Assembly: GCA_018333865.1 (NCBI GenBank)
Contig: JAGXSE010000001.1
Span: 62,001-126,000 of the forward strand
Source: Syntrophomonadaceae bacterium
Lineage (GTDB): Bacteria > Bacillota > PH28-bin88
DNA: 64,000 nucleotides
Direction of reading: 5' to 3'
Shown here piece after piece: positions 8,262 through 16,371 of this stretch. Every line of letters begins with the position of its first letter. The first letter of the stretch is position 1. Below the pieces are notes generated by a model, which was given only the letters and a program-made list of their open reading frames with translations, was not told where the DNA came from and did not search any database. The position numbers and the translations under genes were made by a program.

Positions 8262-9419
8262 ATGCGTAAAACGGCAGAGGTGGTAATCATCGGCGGTGGA
8301 GTTCACGGTTGTTCCATCGCTTACCATTTGGCCCGCCAGGGCTGTCGCGAAGTGGTACTGTTGGAAAAGGATACTCTTGCCTCTGGCGGTACGGGGCGTT
8401 CAGCTGCTGGAATTAGACACCAGTTTGGCACCGAGGTAAATATTCGCCTGGCAACTGCCAGTGTGCGCATGATGGAAACTTTAGCCGAGGATTTGGATTA
8501 TGCTCCAGGCATCGAGCTAAAACAAGGCGGTTACTTGATGCTGGCTTACTCCGAACCTACGCTGGACCAGTTAAGGCGCAATGTACTGCTGCAGCACAGC
8601 TTAGGCCTAGGCATTCCCTCGCGGATTTTAGATCCCGACGGGGTAGAAGAGATTGTCCCTCATTTAAATATGGATGGTATTATTGGCGCATCCTATTGTC
8701 ATAAAGATGGTCATGTTAACCCCTTCCACGTAACTCAAGCCTTTGCTGAAGCTGCTGCCCGCCTGGGTGTTGAAATAAACACCTTTACGGAAGTCACCGG
8801 CATCAAGATGCGAGGAAGCAAAGTGACAGGAGTGCTAACTAACCGGGGCGAGATCAGCTGCGCAAAAATAGTCAATGCGGCCGGCCCGTACGGCGCTGTG
8901 ATCGGCAAAATGGTGGGCCTCGATATACCCCTTTATCCCGAGCGGCATCAAATTCTGGTTACAGAGCCTTTGGAGGAGTTCTTGAATCCAATGGTTATCT
9001 CGTTCCAGCATGGGACATATTTTAAACAGACTCCTCACGGCAGTTTGTTAATGGGTGTGGGAGACCCCCTGCACGAAGTCAAGGAGTTCAATTATAATGC
9101 TACTTGGCAGTTCCTGGAGGATGTCGCTAAAAAAATTACTTATCACTTGCCTGCTTTGAAGGATGTCAGCGTTGTGCGCCAGTGGACAGGTTTATATGAT
9201 ATTACACCGGATTACCAGGCTATTTTAGGAGCTACCCCAAAGGTGGAGGGGTTCTATCTGGATATCGGCTGGAGTGGCCATGGGCTTCAGCTGGGACCGG
9301 TTGTAGGCCAGGTGATGTCAGAAATAATTTTGGAGAAAGAACCTTTTGTGAACGTGGATGTGATGCGGCTGGAAAGATTTGAAACAGGCGAGCTGTATCC
9401 GGAGCCAGCTTGCGTATAG
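8262..9419 (+). CDS. FAD-dependent oxidoreductase, DAO family (sarcosine oxidase beta/glycine oxidase-like)
   Basis: A 385-residue DAO-fold flavoenzyme. The Rossmann motif VIIGGGVHGCSIAYHLARQG opens the protein, followed by GGTGRSAAGIRHQFGT, and the C-terminal FAD stretch GFYLDIGWSGHGLQLGPVVG closes it. Relatives oxidise secondary or primary amines such as sarcosine, dimethylglycine, glycine or proline. In an anaerobe the acceptor is unlikely to be oxygen. ATG 8262 has AGGAG eight bases upstream at 8249-8253. Position after korDABC suggests it prepares the 2-oxoacid, but that is inference. Confidence 0.85.
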   Translation: MRKTAEVVIIGGGVHGCSIAYHLARQGCREVVLLEKDTLASGGTGRSAAGIRHQFGTEVNIRLATASVRMMETLAEDLDYAPGIELKQGGYLMLAYSEPTLDQLRRNVLLQHSLGLGIPSRILDPDGVEEIVPHLNMDGIIGASYCHKDGHVNPFHVTQAFAEAAARLGVEINTFTEVTGIKMRGSKVTGVLTNRGEISCAKIVNAAGPYGAVIGKMVGLDIPLYPERHQILVTEPLEEFLNPMVISFQHGTYFKQTPHGSLLMGVGDPLHEVKEFNYNATWQFLEDVAKKITYHLPALKDVSVVRQWTGLYDITPDYQAILGATPKVEGFYLDIGWSGHGLQLGPVVGQVMSEIILEKEPFVNVDVMRLERFETGELYPEPACV

Positions 9420-9477
9420 AAGGTGCCGCTATGCTGGCTTTGTCTATTTTTTTATTACGGCGGGGCGGGGAGAAATT

Positions 9478-9759
9478 GTGATTGTTGGGACCTGTGTTTT
9501 AGAAGTCTATATCGGAGACAGTCAATCATTAAAGGATAAAAGGCGGGTAATAAAAAGCGCCATTGACCAAATCAAGAACAACTTTAATGTCAGTATTGCA
9601 GAAATTGGAAACCTGGACCAATGGCAGCGTGCTACTTTAGGAATTGCTGTTGTCTCGCAGGATACCGTCCTTGCTAACCAGATTTTAACAAGGATCATCA
9701 GTTATTTGGAATATAAGGGAACTATGGAAATCATTGATTATTCAATAGAACTTCTTTAA
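9478..9759 (+). CDS. DUF503 family protein (YlxP-like)
   Basis: A 93-residue small protein with the DUF503 pattern: a beta strand IVGTCVLEVYI, then SQSLKDKRRVIKSAIDQIKN and a middle segment FNVSIAEIGNLDQWQRATLG. Homologues are often found near rbfA and truB in Firmicutes and are suspected ribosome-associated factors; the role is not established. GTG 9478 is preferred because GGGGAGA precedes it and IVGTCVLEVYI starts there; the open frame extends further upstream without family resemblance. Confidence 0.85.
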   Translation: MIVGTCVLEVYIGDSQSLKDKRRVIKSAIDQIKNNFNVSIAEIGNLDQWQRATLGIAVVSQDTVLANQILTRIISYLEYKGTMEIIDYSIELL

Positions 9760-9791
9760 AAATGCCCTGGATGATTTTTGGGAGGAAATCA

Positions 9792-10250
9792 ATGCACATT
9801 GTCTTAGTAGAGCCTGAAATACCTCCGAATACAGGTAATATCGCCCGCACCTGTGCAGCAACAGCAAGTCATTTACACCTGGTTGGACCGCTAGGTTTTT
9901 CGATCGACGACCGTTATCTTAAAAGAGCCGGGCTAGACTACTGGCACCTGGTACCTGTTCACGTTTATAACAGTTTTCCAGAATTCTTATCGGCAAACCC
10001 GGGGAGGAGGCTCTTGTTTTTTTGCGCCAAGGCGAAGATGAGCTATGCCGACATTGCTTATCAGCCAAATGATTTTCTGGTCTTTGGCAGCGAAACCAAA
10101 GGATTGTCTCCGGAGATTTTGGGGTCTTTCCCTGAGAACTGGCTAAGAATACCAATGAAGGAAGGGGCCCGCTCGTTAAACTTAAGCAACGCCGTGGCGG
10201 TGGTTATTTATGAGGCACTGCGGCAACATAGCTATCCGGGGCTCAGGTAA
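9792..10250 (+). CDS. trmL: tRNA (cytidine(34)-2'-O)-methyltransferase TrmL
   Basis: A 152-residue SPOUT methyltransferase. Motif 1 IVLVEPEIPPNTGNIARTC, motif 2 DFLVFGSETKGLS and motif 3 RSLNLSNAVAVVIYEALRQ, the trefoil-knot SAM site, are all present, and the length is that of TrmL rather than TrmH. It methylates the ribose of the wobble base of tRNA-Leu. GGGAGG precedes ATG 9792. A tRNA-Pro gene follows immediately downstream. Confidence 0.92.
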   Translation: MHIVLVEPEIPPNTGNIARTCAATASHLHLVGPLGFSIDDRYLKRAGLDYWHLVPVHVYNSFPEFLSANPGRRLLFFCAKAKMSYADIAYQPNDFLVFGSETKGLSPEILGSFPENWLRIPMKEGARSLNLSNAVAVVIYEALRQHSYPGLR

Positions 10251-10275
10251 TCCCCTTTTCGTATGATCTTTCCAT

Positions 10276-10304
10276 TTGACTTTATATATTTAACCATTTA
10301 TAAT
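10276..10304 (+). promoter_or_regulatory. Sigma-A promoter for tRNA-Pro
   Basis: TTGACT at 10276-10281 and TATAAT at 10299-10304 are separated by exactly 17 bases, with the tRNA starting 12 bases after the -10 box. Confidence 0.8.
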
Positions 10305-10315
10305 TAAGTTTGCTT

Positions 10316-10393
10316 CGGGATGTAGCTCAGTTTGGCTAGAGCGCACGGTTCGGGACCGTGAGGTCGCAGGTTCAAATCCTGTCATCCCGACCA
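10316..10393 (+). tRNA. tRNA-Pro (anticodon CGG)
   Basis: The acceptor arms CGGGATG (10316-10322) and CATCCCG (10383-10389) pair fully, followed by A and an encoded CCA. The anticodon stem CACGG/CCGTG encloses the loop TTCGGGA, giving anticodon CGG, which reads the Pro codon CCG. The T-arm contains GGTTCAAATCC. Confidence 0.96.
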
Positions 10394-10414
10394 TTTTGAT
10401 AGTTTTCGCAGTAG

Positions 10415-10449
10415 ACTTTCGTATTTTGACGAAGGTTTATTTTTTTTAA
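10415..10449 (+). terminator. Rho-independent terminator after tRNA-Pro
   Basis: ACTTTCGT (10415-10422) pairs with ACGAAGGT (10429-10436), with one G-T pair and a six-base loop, followed by a T-rich tail. Confidence 0.65.
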
Positions 10450-10515
10450 TGAAGAAGCAGGATAGTGGTAGAATCAGATTACATATTATTTAACTAACAA
10501 GGAGGAATTATTTTA

Positions 10516-11199
10516 ATGCTTACCATCGGTTTTTTTGGCTTTGGCCGTATGGGACAGGCTTTGGCCAGCAGATTATCTCGACATTATGAAGTACTGGCAT
10601 ATGATCAAGAAGAAAATAAAACTTTAGAGGTCCAACTTTACGGTGCGTCGCGAACAATTGATTTAAGTGCCTTATGCGCTGCCAAGGTAATAATTCTGGC
10701 GTTACCTCCTGCTGCCATACCAGAGGCCGTAAATGATATTGGCCCATTCCTGAAACCAGGGCATATCCTTGTTAACATCGCCACTACCTTTTCTACCAAA
10801 GAGCTAGCCTTGCTGATTAAAGATAAATGCCATGTTGCAGCAGCTAAGATTGTTGGGCATGCGGCAGAGATAATGGCTGGGGAAACACCTGTGGTAGTGG
10901 TTTGGGCTGATAATGAAATTGTAAGCAAAAAGGTGTCAGAAATTTTTAATGGACCAGGTACGGTTGTGTTTGACCGGGAGGAAGTAGTCAGGGATATTAA
11001 TGTCTTGGCTGCCAGGGAAGCGATTTACGCTGTACTCAGAATTAGGGAGCAAATGGCTATGCTGGGAATTAGCGAAAATTATCTGTCTCCTGCAATCCGT
11101 GGAGTAGCGGCAGGTACTATGAAGGCTTTTTTGACGGGCGATATCGGTCCCTTTGCCAAACAGATCGTGGAAGATTTTTTGGCGGAAAAGAGGAATTAA
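10516..11199 (+). CDS. NAD(P)-binding oxidoreductase of the ProC/F420-dependent NADP reductase type
   Basis: A 227-residue protein. The N-terminal Rossmann motif GFFGFGRMGQALASRLS and the strand VIILALPPAAIPEAV match the pyrroline-5-carboxylate reductase and coenzyme-F420-dependent oxidoreductase families. It is shorter than ProC (about 270) and the C-terminal half, ending in an all-helical VAAGTMKAFLTGDIGPFAKQ region, is less diagnostic. AAGGAGG precedes the ATG. It sits alone between a tRNA and spore genes. The substrate cannot be named. Confidence 0.7.
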   Translation: MLTIGFFGFGRMGQALASRLSRHYEVLAYDQEENKTLEVQLYGASRTIDLSALCAAKVIILALPPAAIPEAVNDIGPFLKPGHILVNIATTFSTKELALLIKDKCHVAAAKIVGHAAEIMAGETPVVVVWADNEIVSKKVSEIFNGPGTVVFDREEVVRDINVLAAREAIYAVLRIREQMAMLGISENYLSPAIRGVAAGTMKAFLTGDIGPFAKQIVEDFLAEKRN

Positions 11200-11238
11200 C
11201 CTGGGCCCGGGTGGCATAATACTCAGGGAGGTGGAACG

Positions 11239-11454
11239 GTGCCCGGCGATGTAATCGAAAAAAGGCGGAACAAACCAAAAAGGGACAAGACAAATGATCC
11301 TATCGAAAAATTAAAATGGGAAATAGCCAACGAAATTGGGTTAGGTGAAAAACTTGAAAAAGTAGGTTGGGGCGGCTTGAGTTCTGCTGAAACTGGCCGC
11401 GTTGGCGGAATAATGACCAAGCGACTGCGGGAGGAGGGATATCTCCCGCTGTAA
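11239..11454 (+). CDS. Small acid-soluble spore protein, alpha/beta type
   Basis: A 71-residue protein. After a basic N-terminus it reads KLKWEIANEIGLGEKLEK, a variant of the alpha/beta SASP segment around the germination-protease cut site, and ends with SAETGRVGGIMTKRLREEG, matching the conserved G-x-VGGxxTKRL block. These proteins coat and protect spore DNA and are degraded at germination. GTG 11239 follows GGGAGG. It is direct evidence that the organism forms endospores; expression is expected from a forespore sigma factor, though no clear promoter was picked out. Confidence 0.85.
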   Translation: MPGDVIEKRRNKPKRDKTNDPIEKLKWEIANEIGLGEKLEKVGWGGLSSAETGRVGGIMTKRLREEGYLPL

Positions 11455-11487
11455 TGACATTAAGGTCCACTGAAAGGGGAGTATTTA

Positions 11488-11730
11488 TTGCGCTATAAAA
11501 TTAGAGGCCTCCAAAAGGAAAAGGCTGACTCCTGGGGAAAAACGAGTCATCCCGGAAGAGATCAGTTTATTGAAGGGAAAATTGGTTCTGCATTCATGGC
11601 AACTATAGCCGGCCAGCCCGAATTGGATAAGTATACCAGGGAAATTGGCCCGGGCCATGATTTCAATAGCAAAATTGAACGAAAAAGCAAGAGAAGTCCA
11701 AAACTAGCGGAAGACCAGGAGGATTTCTAA
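11488..11730 (+). CDS. Hypothetical small basic protein next to SASP gene
   Basis: An 80-residue, charged, low-hydrophobicity reading frame starting at TTG 11488 with GGGGAG upstream, 33 bases after the SASP gene and followed directly by a terminator. It contains DSWGKTSHPGRDQFIEG and SAFMATIAGQPELDKYTREIG. I do not recognise the family. Its position in one short transcript with a spore DNA-binding protein hints at a spore function; this is inference. Confidence 0.5.
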   Translation: MRYKIRGLQKEKADSWGKTSHPGRDQFIEGKIGSAFMATIAGQPELDKYTREIGPGHDFNSKIERKSKRSPKLAEDQEDF

Positions 11731-11738
11731 CCTTATTT

Positions 11739-11762
11739 TGCGCCTTTTGCGGCGCATTTTTT
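11739..11762 (+). terminator. Rho-independent terminator after the SASP operon
   Basis: TGCGCC (11739-11744) and GGCGCA (11751-11756) enclose TTTTGC and are followed by six T. Confidence 0.85.
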
Positions 11763-11839
11763 AATATTGGTCAGGGCAAAGGATTTTGATAGCGTTTCGT
11801 GGAATTAGGCATAAAACTGTTGCTTATTCAGGGGGCTTT

Positions 11840-14800
11840 ATGAAGCAATTTGTGCACCTTCATGTACATACAGAATTCAGCCTGCTTGACGGGGCGTGCA
11901 GGATTGAAGATTTAGCCAAGGCGGCAGCATCCCAAAATTCGCCTGCTATTGCAATTACTGATCATGGAGTAATGTACGGCGCCATTGAACACTACAAGCA
12001 TGTCGAAAAGAATGGTATAAAACCTATTATCGGCTGTGAAGTCTATGTTGCCCGGCGAACTAGACATGATCGAAGTCCCCAGTTGGACGAGTCGTCCAGC
12101 CACCTGGTTTTATTGGCCCAGGATGAAAGAGGGTACAGGAACTTATTGGAATTAGTGTCCTTGGCATCCCTGGAGGGCTTCTATTATAAGCCAAGGGTGG
12201 ACCGGGAGCTTTTATCCCGGTATAGCAAGGGTTTGATCGGTTTGTCCGGCTGCCTGGCAGGTGAAATCCCTGAAACCTTGTTGGAGGGAAGCCAGGAAAA
12301 AGCTTATCGACTTACAGGAGAGTACCTGGATATTTTTGATCGAGGAAATTTTTTTCTCGAATTGCAGGACCATCAGATTCCGGAACAGAAAAAAGTCAAC
12401 AAGGCCCTTGTTGACTTGGCCCGTCAAATGGGAATCCCGCTAGTTGCAACTAATGATGTGCATTACATATCCCGGGAGCAGGCCCAAGTGCATGATGTTT
12501 TGCTTTGCATCCAGACTGGAAAAACCTTGCAAGACAGCAATCGACTGCGCTTCCCTTCCGAAGAATTTTATTTAAAATCAAGAGATGAAATGCTTAATTT
12601 ATTTGGGGAAATACCAGAAGCACTGGACAATACCCTGGTGATTGCTGAGAAATGCAATCTTAAGCTAGGGTTTGGTCAACTTCATTTGCCCAATTACCGG
12701 CTGCCGGATGGATACCACGAAGCATTTGATTACTTGCAGAACTTATGTTATCGCGGTTTGCAGGAACGCTATCAAAAACCCAGTCCAGCAGCAAAAAACA
12801 GGCTGGATTTTGAATTGCAGGTTATCCGGCAGATGGGATATGAAGGATATTTTCTGATTGTGTGGGATCTGATCAATTATGCTCGAATGCAAAACATTCC
12901 TGTGGGGCCCGGCCGGGGTTCAGCGGCAGGGAGCCTGGTAGCCTATACCCTGGGCATCACTAACATCGATCCACTGCAGTACGGATTGCTATTTGAACGC
13001 TTTCTTAATCCTGAGCGAGTAACCATGCCCGATATCGACAGTGATTTTTGTTTCGAAAGAAGATCAGAAATTATTGACTATGTTACCCAAAAATACGGGA
13101 GCGCTCATGTTGCCCAGATAATCACATTTGGTACCATGGCAGCAAAGGCTGCGGTGAGGGACGTTGGCAGGGTTTTAAATATGCCCCTGCCCGATGTTGA
13201 TAAGGTTGCCAAACTAATCCCTAACGAATTAGGCATATCTATTCAGCGGGCTTTGGAGATTAGCCCGGAGTTAAGACAGGCTTTTGAAAGCAGCCAGACA
13301 ATAAACCACCTGCTGGGATTGGCCAAAGAAGTGGAGGGCAGTCCCAGGCATGCGTCTACCCATGCTGCGGGAGTTGTTATTTCGAAAGAGCCGTTAACTT
13401 ACTACCTGCCTTTGCAAAAAACGTCCGAAGGCGGAGTTGCTACCCAGTTCACGATGCAGACCGTAGAAGACATCGGGTTATTGAAAATGGATATTTTAGG
13501 CTTAAGGACTCTCACGGTTATTGGCGATACATTAAAGCTGATCAGACAATCAAAAATGGTTCAAGTGGACATGGAACGGGTCCCCTTAAACGATGGGTCA
13601 GTATATGAAATGTTAAGCAAAGGCGACAGTATTGGGGTATTCCAACTTGAAAGCGCGGGTATGCGCAGTATTTTGAAAAACTTGCAGCCCCAGCGGTTTG
13701 AAGATTTAATTGCACTGGTTGCCCTCTATCGCCCTGGTCCTTTGGGAAGTGGAATGGTAGAAGACTTTATCCAAAGGAAGCATGGGGTTAACAAGATTAC
13801 CTATTTACACCCAGTCCTGGAGCCAATACTGGAAGAAACCTATGGTGTTATTCTCTATCAGGAACAGGTCATGCGAATAGCCAGCGACCTGGCTGGTTTT
13901 TCTCTGGGACAAGCCGATCTTTTGCGTCGGGCTATGGGTAAGAAAAAGCCTGAAATAATTATGGCCCAAAGGGACAACTTTATTAAAGGGGCGGTGGCAA
14001 AAGGGGTTCTGGCCCAAGTTGCAGGAAACATTTTTGACTTAATGGAACATTTTGCCGGTTACGGTTTTAATAAGTCTCATTCGGCCGCATACGCTATGGT
14101 AGCTTATCAGACAGCCTATTTAAAGGCTCATTATCCGGTCGAGTTTTTTGCAGCCTTGTTGACTAGTGTAATGGATCATCCTGATAAAGTGCAGGTTCAT
14201 ATTGAAGAATGCCGGAGGATGGGCATTGAGGTTTTACCCCCAGATGTGAATGAGAGTTTGACCAATTTTACCGTAGTTGGCGACAAAATCCGTTTTGGAT
14301 TAGCAGCGGTAAAAAATGTTGGCAGGGGCGCGATCAATTCTATTATTGAAGCAAGGGAGCAGAAAGGGCGTTTTCGCTCCCTGGAGGATTTTTGTCAAGG
14401 AGTAGATCTGCATGTGGTTAACAAGCGGGTAATAGAAAGCCTTGTCAAAAGCGGTGCGTTTATGTCAACTGGTTATAATAGGGCACAGCTTTTAGCTGTA
14501 ATTGAAATTTGTTTGGCTAGTGGGCAAAAAGCTCAGGAGGACCGGGCCAAAGGGCAGCTATCTCTATTTGACCTGTTTTCTAAGGTGGAAGCGGCCCAAA
14601 ATATCAGTGTCCCGGCAATCCCGGAATATAAACTAGGTGAAGTGCTGGCAATGGAAAAGGAATTGCTTGGCTTTTATGTGAGCGGTCACCCCATCAACCA
14701 ATATTCCGCAATACTGGAGCTGATTACTGATTGCAAGCTGGAGGAAATCAGCCGTTATCAGGAAGGAGCGGCAGTTAGAGTTGGTGGAGTTGTAACCCAT

Positions 14801-15283
14801 GCCAGGCGGCATGTGACCAAAAAGGGTGATCTGATGGCATATTTAACTCTGGAGGACACCAGCGGAAACTTGGAAATCCTGGTCTTTCCAAAAACATTTC
14901 ATCATTTTGCTCATCTTTTGGTTGAGGACAGATTGCTGGTCATTGCCGGACGAGTTAATGTTCAGGAGGATACGTGGAGAATTGTGGCGGAAGATATTCA
15001 GGTTTTGCCGGATATAAGCAGTATGGAGTTAATAATTTGTCTTGATCCTTATCGGACCAGCCGAGAAGAGCTAGAAGCGATAAAAAATATTCTTTTGCGG
15101 CATCGTGGAAACACAGGAGTTAAACTTCATTTTGCCCATACCAGCAAGACCATCGAGTTAGGCGTCTCCTATCAAGTCGCCCTGTCAAGGGGCTTGATTG
15201 CAAGTATAACTGCTATTAGTGGTGAGGGAACTGTAAAAGTAAGTTCCACACCAGGAAAATTATCTACTGTTGCAGAAAAATGA
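11840..15283 (+). CDS. dnaE: DNA polymerase III subunit alpha DnaE
   Basis: A 1147-residue replicative polymerase. The PHP domain opens the protein (HLHVHTEFSLLDGACR). The catalytic Asp residues lie in MPDIDSDFCFERR, and PGRGSAAGSLVAY is the usual palm motif. Further on are the fingers (LYRPGPLGSGMVEDFI), a helix-hairpin-helix region and a C-terminal OB fold (VRVGGVVTHARRHVTKKGD). Length fits DnaE1/DnaE3-type enzymes. In Firmicutes DnaE extends primers with PolC at the fork. ATG 11840 has GGGGG upstream. It heads a series with coaD, mtrB, pfkA and pyk. Confidence 0.97.
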   Translation: MKQFVHLHVHTEFSLLDGACRIEDLAKAAASQNSPAIAITDHGVMYGAIEHYKHVEKNGIKPIIGCEVYVARRTRHDRSPQLDESSSHLVLLAQDERGYRNLLELVSLASLEGFYYKPRVDRELLSRYSKGLIGLSGCLAGEIPETLLEGSQEKAYRLTGEYLDIFDRGNFFLELQDHQIPEQKKVNKALVDLARQMGIPLVATNDVHYISREQAQVHDVLLCIQTGKTLQDSNRLRFPSEEFYLKSRDEMLNLFGEIPEALDNTLVIAEKCNLKLGFGQLHLPNYRLPDGYHEAFDYLQNLCYRGLQERYQKPSPAAKNRLDFELQVIRQMGYEGYFLIVWDLINYARMQNIPVGPGRGSAAGSLVAYTLGITNIDPLQYGLLFERFLNPERVTMPDIDSDFCFERRSEIIDYVTQKYGSAHVAQIITFGTMAAKAAVRDVGRVLNMPLPDVDKVAKLIPNELGISIQRALEISPELRQAFESSQTINHLLGLAKEVEGSPRHASTHAAGVVISKEPLTYYLPLQKTSEGGVATQFTMQTVEDIGLLKMDILGLRTLTVIGDTLKLIRQSKMVQVDMERVPLNDGSVYEMLSKGDSIGVFQLESAGMRSILKNLQPQRFEDLIALVALYRPGPLGSGMVEDFIQRKHGVNKITYLHPVLEPILEETYGVILYQEQVMRIASDLAGFSLGQADLLRRAMGKKKPEIIMAQRDNFIKGAVAKGVLAQVAGNIFDLMEHFAGYGFNKSHSAAYAMVAYQTAYLKAHYPVEFFAALLTSVMDHPDKVQVHIEECRRMGIEVLPPDVNESLTNFTVVGDKIRFGLAAVKNVGRGAINSIIEAREQKGRFRSLEDFCQGVDLHVVNKRVIESLVKSGAFMSTGYNRAQLLAVIEICLASGQKAQEDRAKGQLSLFDLFSKVEAAQNISVPAIPEYKLGEVLAMEKELLGFYVSGHPINQYSAILELITDCKLEEISRYQEGAAVRVGGVVTHARRHVTKKGDLMAYLTLEDTSGNLEILVFPKTFHHFAHLLVEDRLLVIAGRVNVQEDTWRIVAEDIQVLPDISSMELIICLDPYRTSREELEAIKNILLRHRGNTGVKLHFAHTSKTIELGVSYQVALSRGLIASITAISGEGTVKVSSTPGKLSTVAEK

Positions 15284-15353
15284 GGATCCTTGCAGGAATA
15301 TTATTCCCCAGGTGGAAATAAGCCTTGTGAAATTTTCCAAGGGGGGCTGATTT

Positions 15354-15845
15354 TTGCGTATAGCTGTTTATCCTGGGACATTTGATCCGGTTACAAATGG
15401 TCATTTAGATATTTTAGCGCGGGCGACCAAACTATTTGATCTGATAATTCTGGCTGTTGCAGAAGATAGTTACAAAAACACCTTATTTGATATTGAGGAG
15501 AGAGTCGGTTTTCTTGCTGATGCAACCAGGGATATTTCCAACATTAAAATTGAAAAGTTTAACGGTCTGTTAATAGATTTTGTGCATAAGTCAGGTGCCT
15601 GTGCCATTGTGCGGGGTCTCAGAGCAATTTCGGATTTTGAATACGAGTTCCAATTGTCAATGATGAACAAGAAGCTTTCGGAAAATGTAGAAACTGTATT
15701 TTTAATGACTTGTAGTGAATACGCCTTCCTTAGTTCCAGCATAATTAAACAAGTAGCTGTTTTAGGCGGTTGTATCCGCGGACTAGTGCCGGAAAATGTG
15801 GAAAGGTCTTTGACACTAAAGTATGCCGAGTCGAGAAAGTTTTAA
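15354..15845 (+). CDS. coaD: Pantetheine-phosphate adenylyltransferase
   Basis: A 163-residue, full-length CoaD. The nucleotidyltransferase HxGH motif is in FDPVTNGHLDI, AIVRGLRAISDFEYEFQLS carries the conserved Arg and substrate contacts, and YAFLSSSIIK holds the SSS(I/L)VK-type motif. It makes dephospho-CoA from phosphopantetheine and ATP, the penultimate CoA step; coaE for the last step is at 54.7 kb. TTG 15354 is used, with AAGGGGGG upstream. Confidence 0.95.
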   Translation: MRIAVYPGTFDPVTNGHLDILARATKLFDLIILAVAEDSYKNTLFDIEERVGFLADATRDISNIKIEKFNGLLIDFVHKSGACAIVRGLRAISDFEYEFQLSMMNKKLSENVETVFLMTCSEYAFLSSSIIKQVAVLGGCIRGLVPENVERSLTLKYAESRKF

Positions 15846-15863
15846 AAAAAGGAGGGGAAGCTT

Positions 15864-16091
15864 GTGCAGGAAAATCCTGTTTATGGGGAGTATTTAGTGC
15901 TGAAGGCCCTGGAAAATGGAGTGACCATTATTGGACTGACAAGAGGAAAGGATACCAAGTTTCATCATTCGGAAAAATTGGACAAAGGGGAAGTTATGAT
16001 TTTTCAGTTTACTGAGCACACTTCTGCCATGAAAATCAGAGGGCGTGCCCAGATATTTTCTAAACATGGGGTGCTGGAATCGGGTGAGTAA
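15864..16091 (+). CDS. mtrB: Tryptophan RNA-binding attenuator protein (TRAP)
   Basis: A 75-residue protein nearly identical through its core to Bacillus subtilis [24 protein letters not shown] and [19 protein letters not shown] forms an 11-subunit ring that binds tryptophan between subunits and wraps RNA containing spaced GAG/UAG repeats. The RNA-binding Lys37, Lys56 and Arg58 of B. subtilis correspond to Lys38, Lys57 and Arg59 here, and the Thr residues of the tryptophan pocket are kept, so it should be functional. GTG 15864 follows AAGGAGGGG, 18 bases after coaD. No trp gene lies in this window. Confidence 0.95.
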   Translation: MQENPVYGEYLVLKALENGVTIIGLTRGKDTKFHHSEKLDKGEVMIFQFTEHTSAMKIRGRAQIFSKHGVLESGE

Positions 16092-16159
16092 ATGGCCAGG
16101 GGTCAGCCCAAAAATAGGTCATGTCCTGGTGTGATATCCCAGATTAGGGGGCGGGTAGA

Positions 16160-16360
16160 ATGTGGACTGTTGTCTATATAGCTCCAAATAAGTCGATTGC
16201 CGAGACTTTAAAAAGGGTACTGAGCAACGAGGGTTTGCTGGTTATGCTGCGAGCTGCGAGTTCTCTTTCCGTTAGGGAATTGGGGGCTTTTGAAATACTG
16301 GTTCCGGAATCTGAGGCAGAAGAGGCCCACGAAATCCTTTCCGGAGCATTAGCAAATTAG
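16160..16360 (+). CDS. DUF2007-like small protein upstream of pfkA
   Basis: A 66-residue protein beginning WTVVYIAPNKSIAETLKRVL and containing EGLLVMLRA and FEILVPESEAEEAHEIL. This resembles the DUF2007/putative signal-transducing small alpha-beta fold, in which a short ferredoxin-like domain ends with an EAxEIL helix. GGGGGCGGG lies before the ATG and it ends 11 bases before pfkA, so the two are surely cotranscribed. A regulatory or metabolite-sensing role is possible but unproven. Confidence 0.7.
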   Translation: MWTVVYIAPNKSIAETLKRVLSNEGLLVMLRAASSLSVRELGAFEILVPESEAEEAHEILSGALAN

Positions 16361-16371
16361 GAGGGTGCCTT

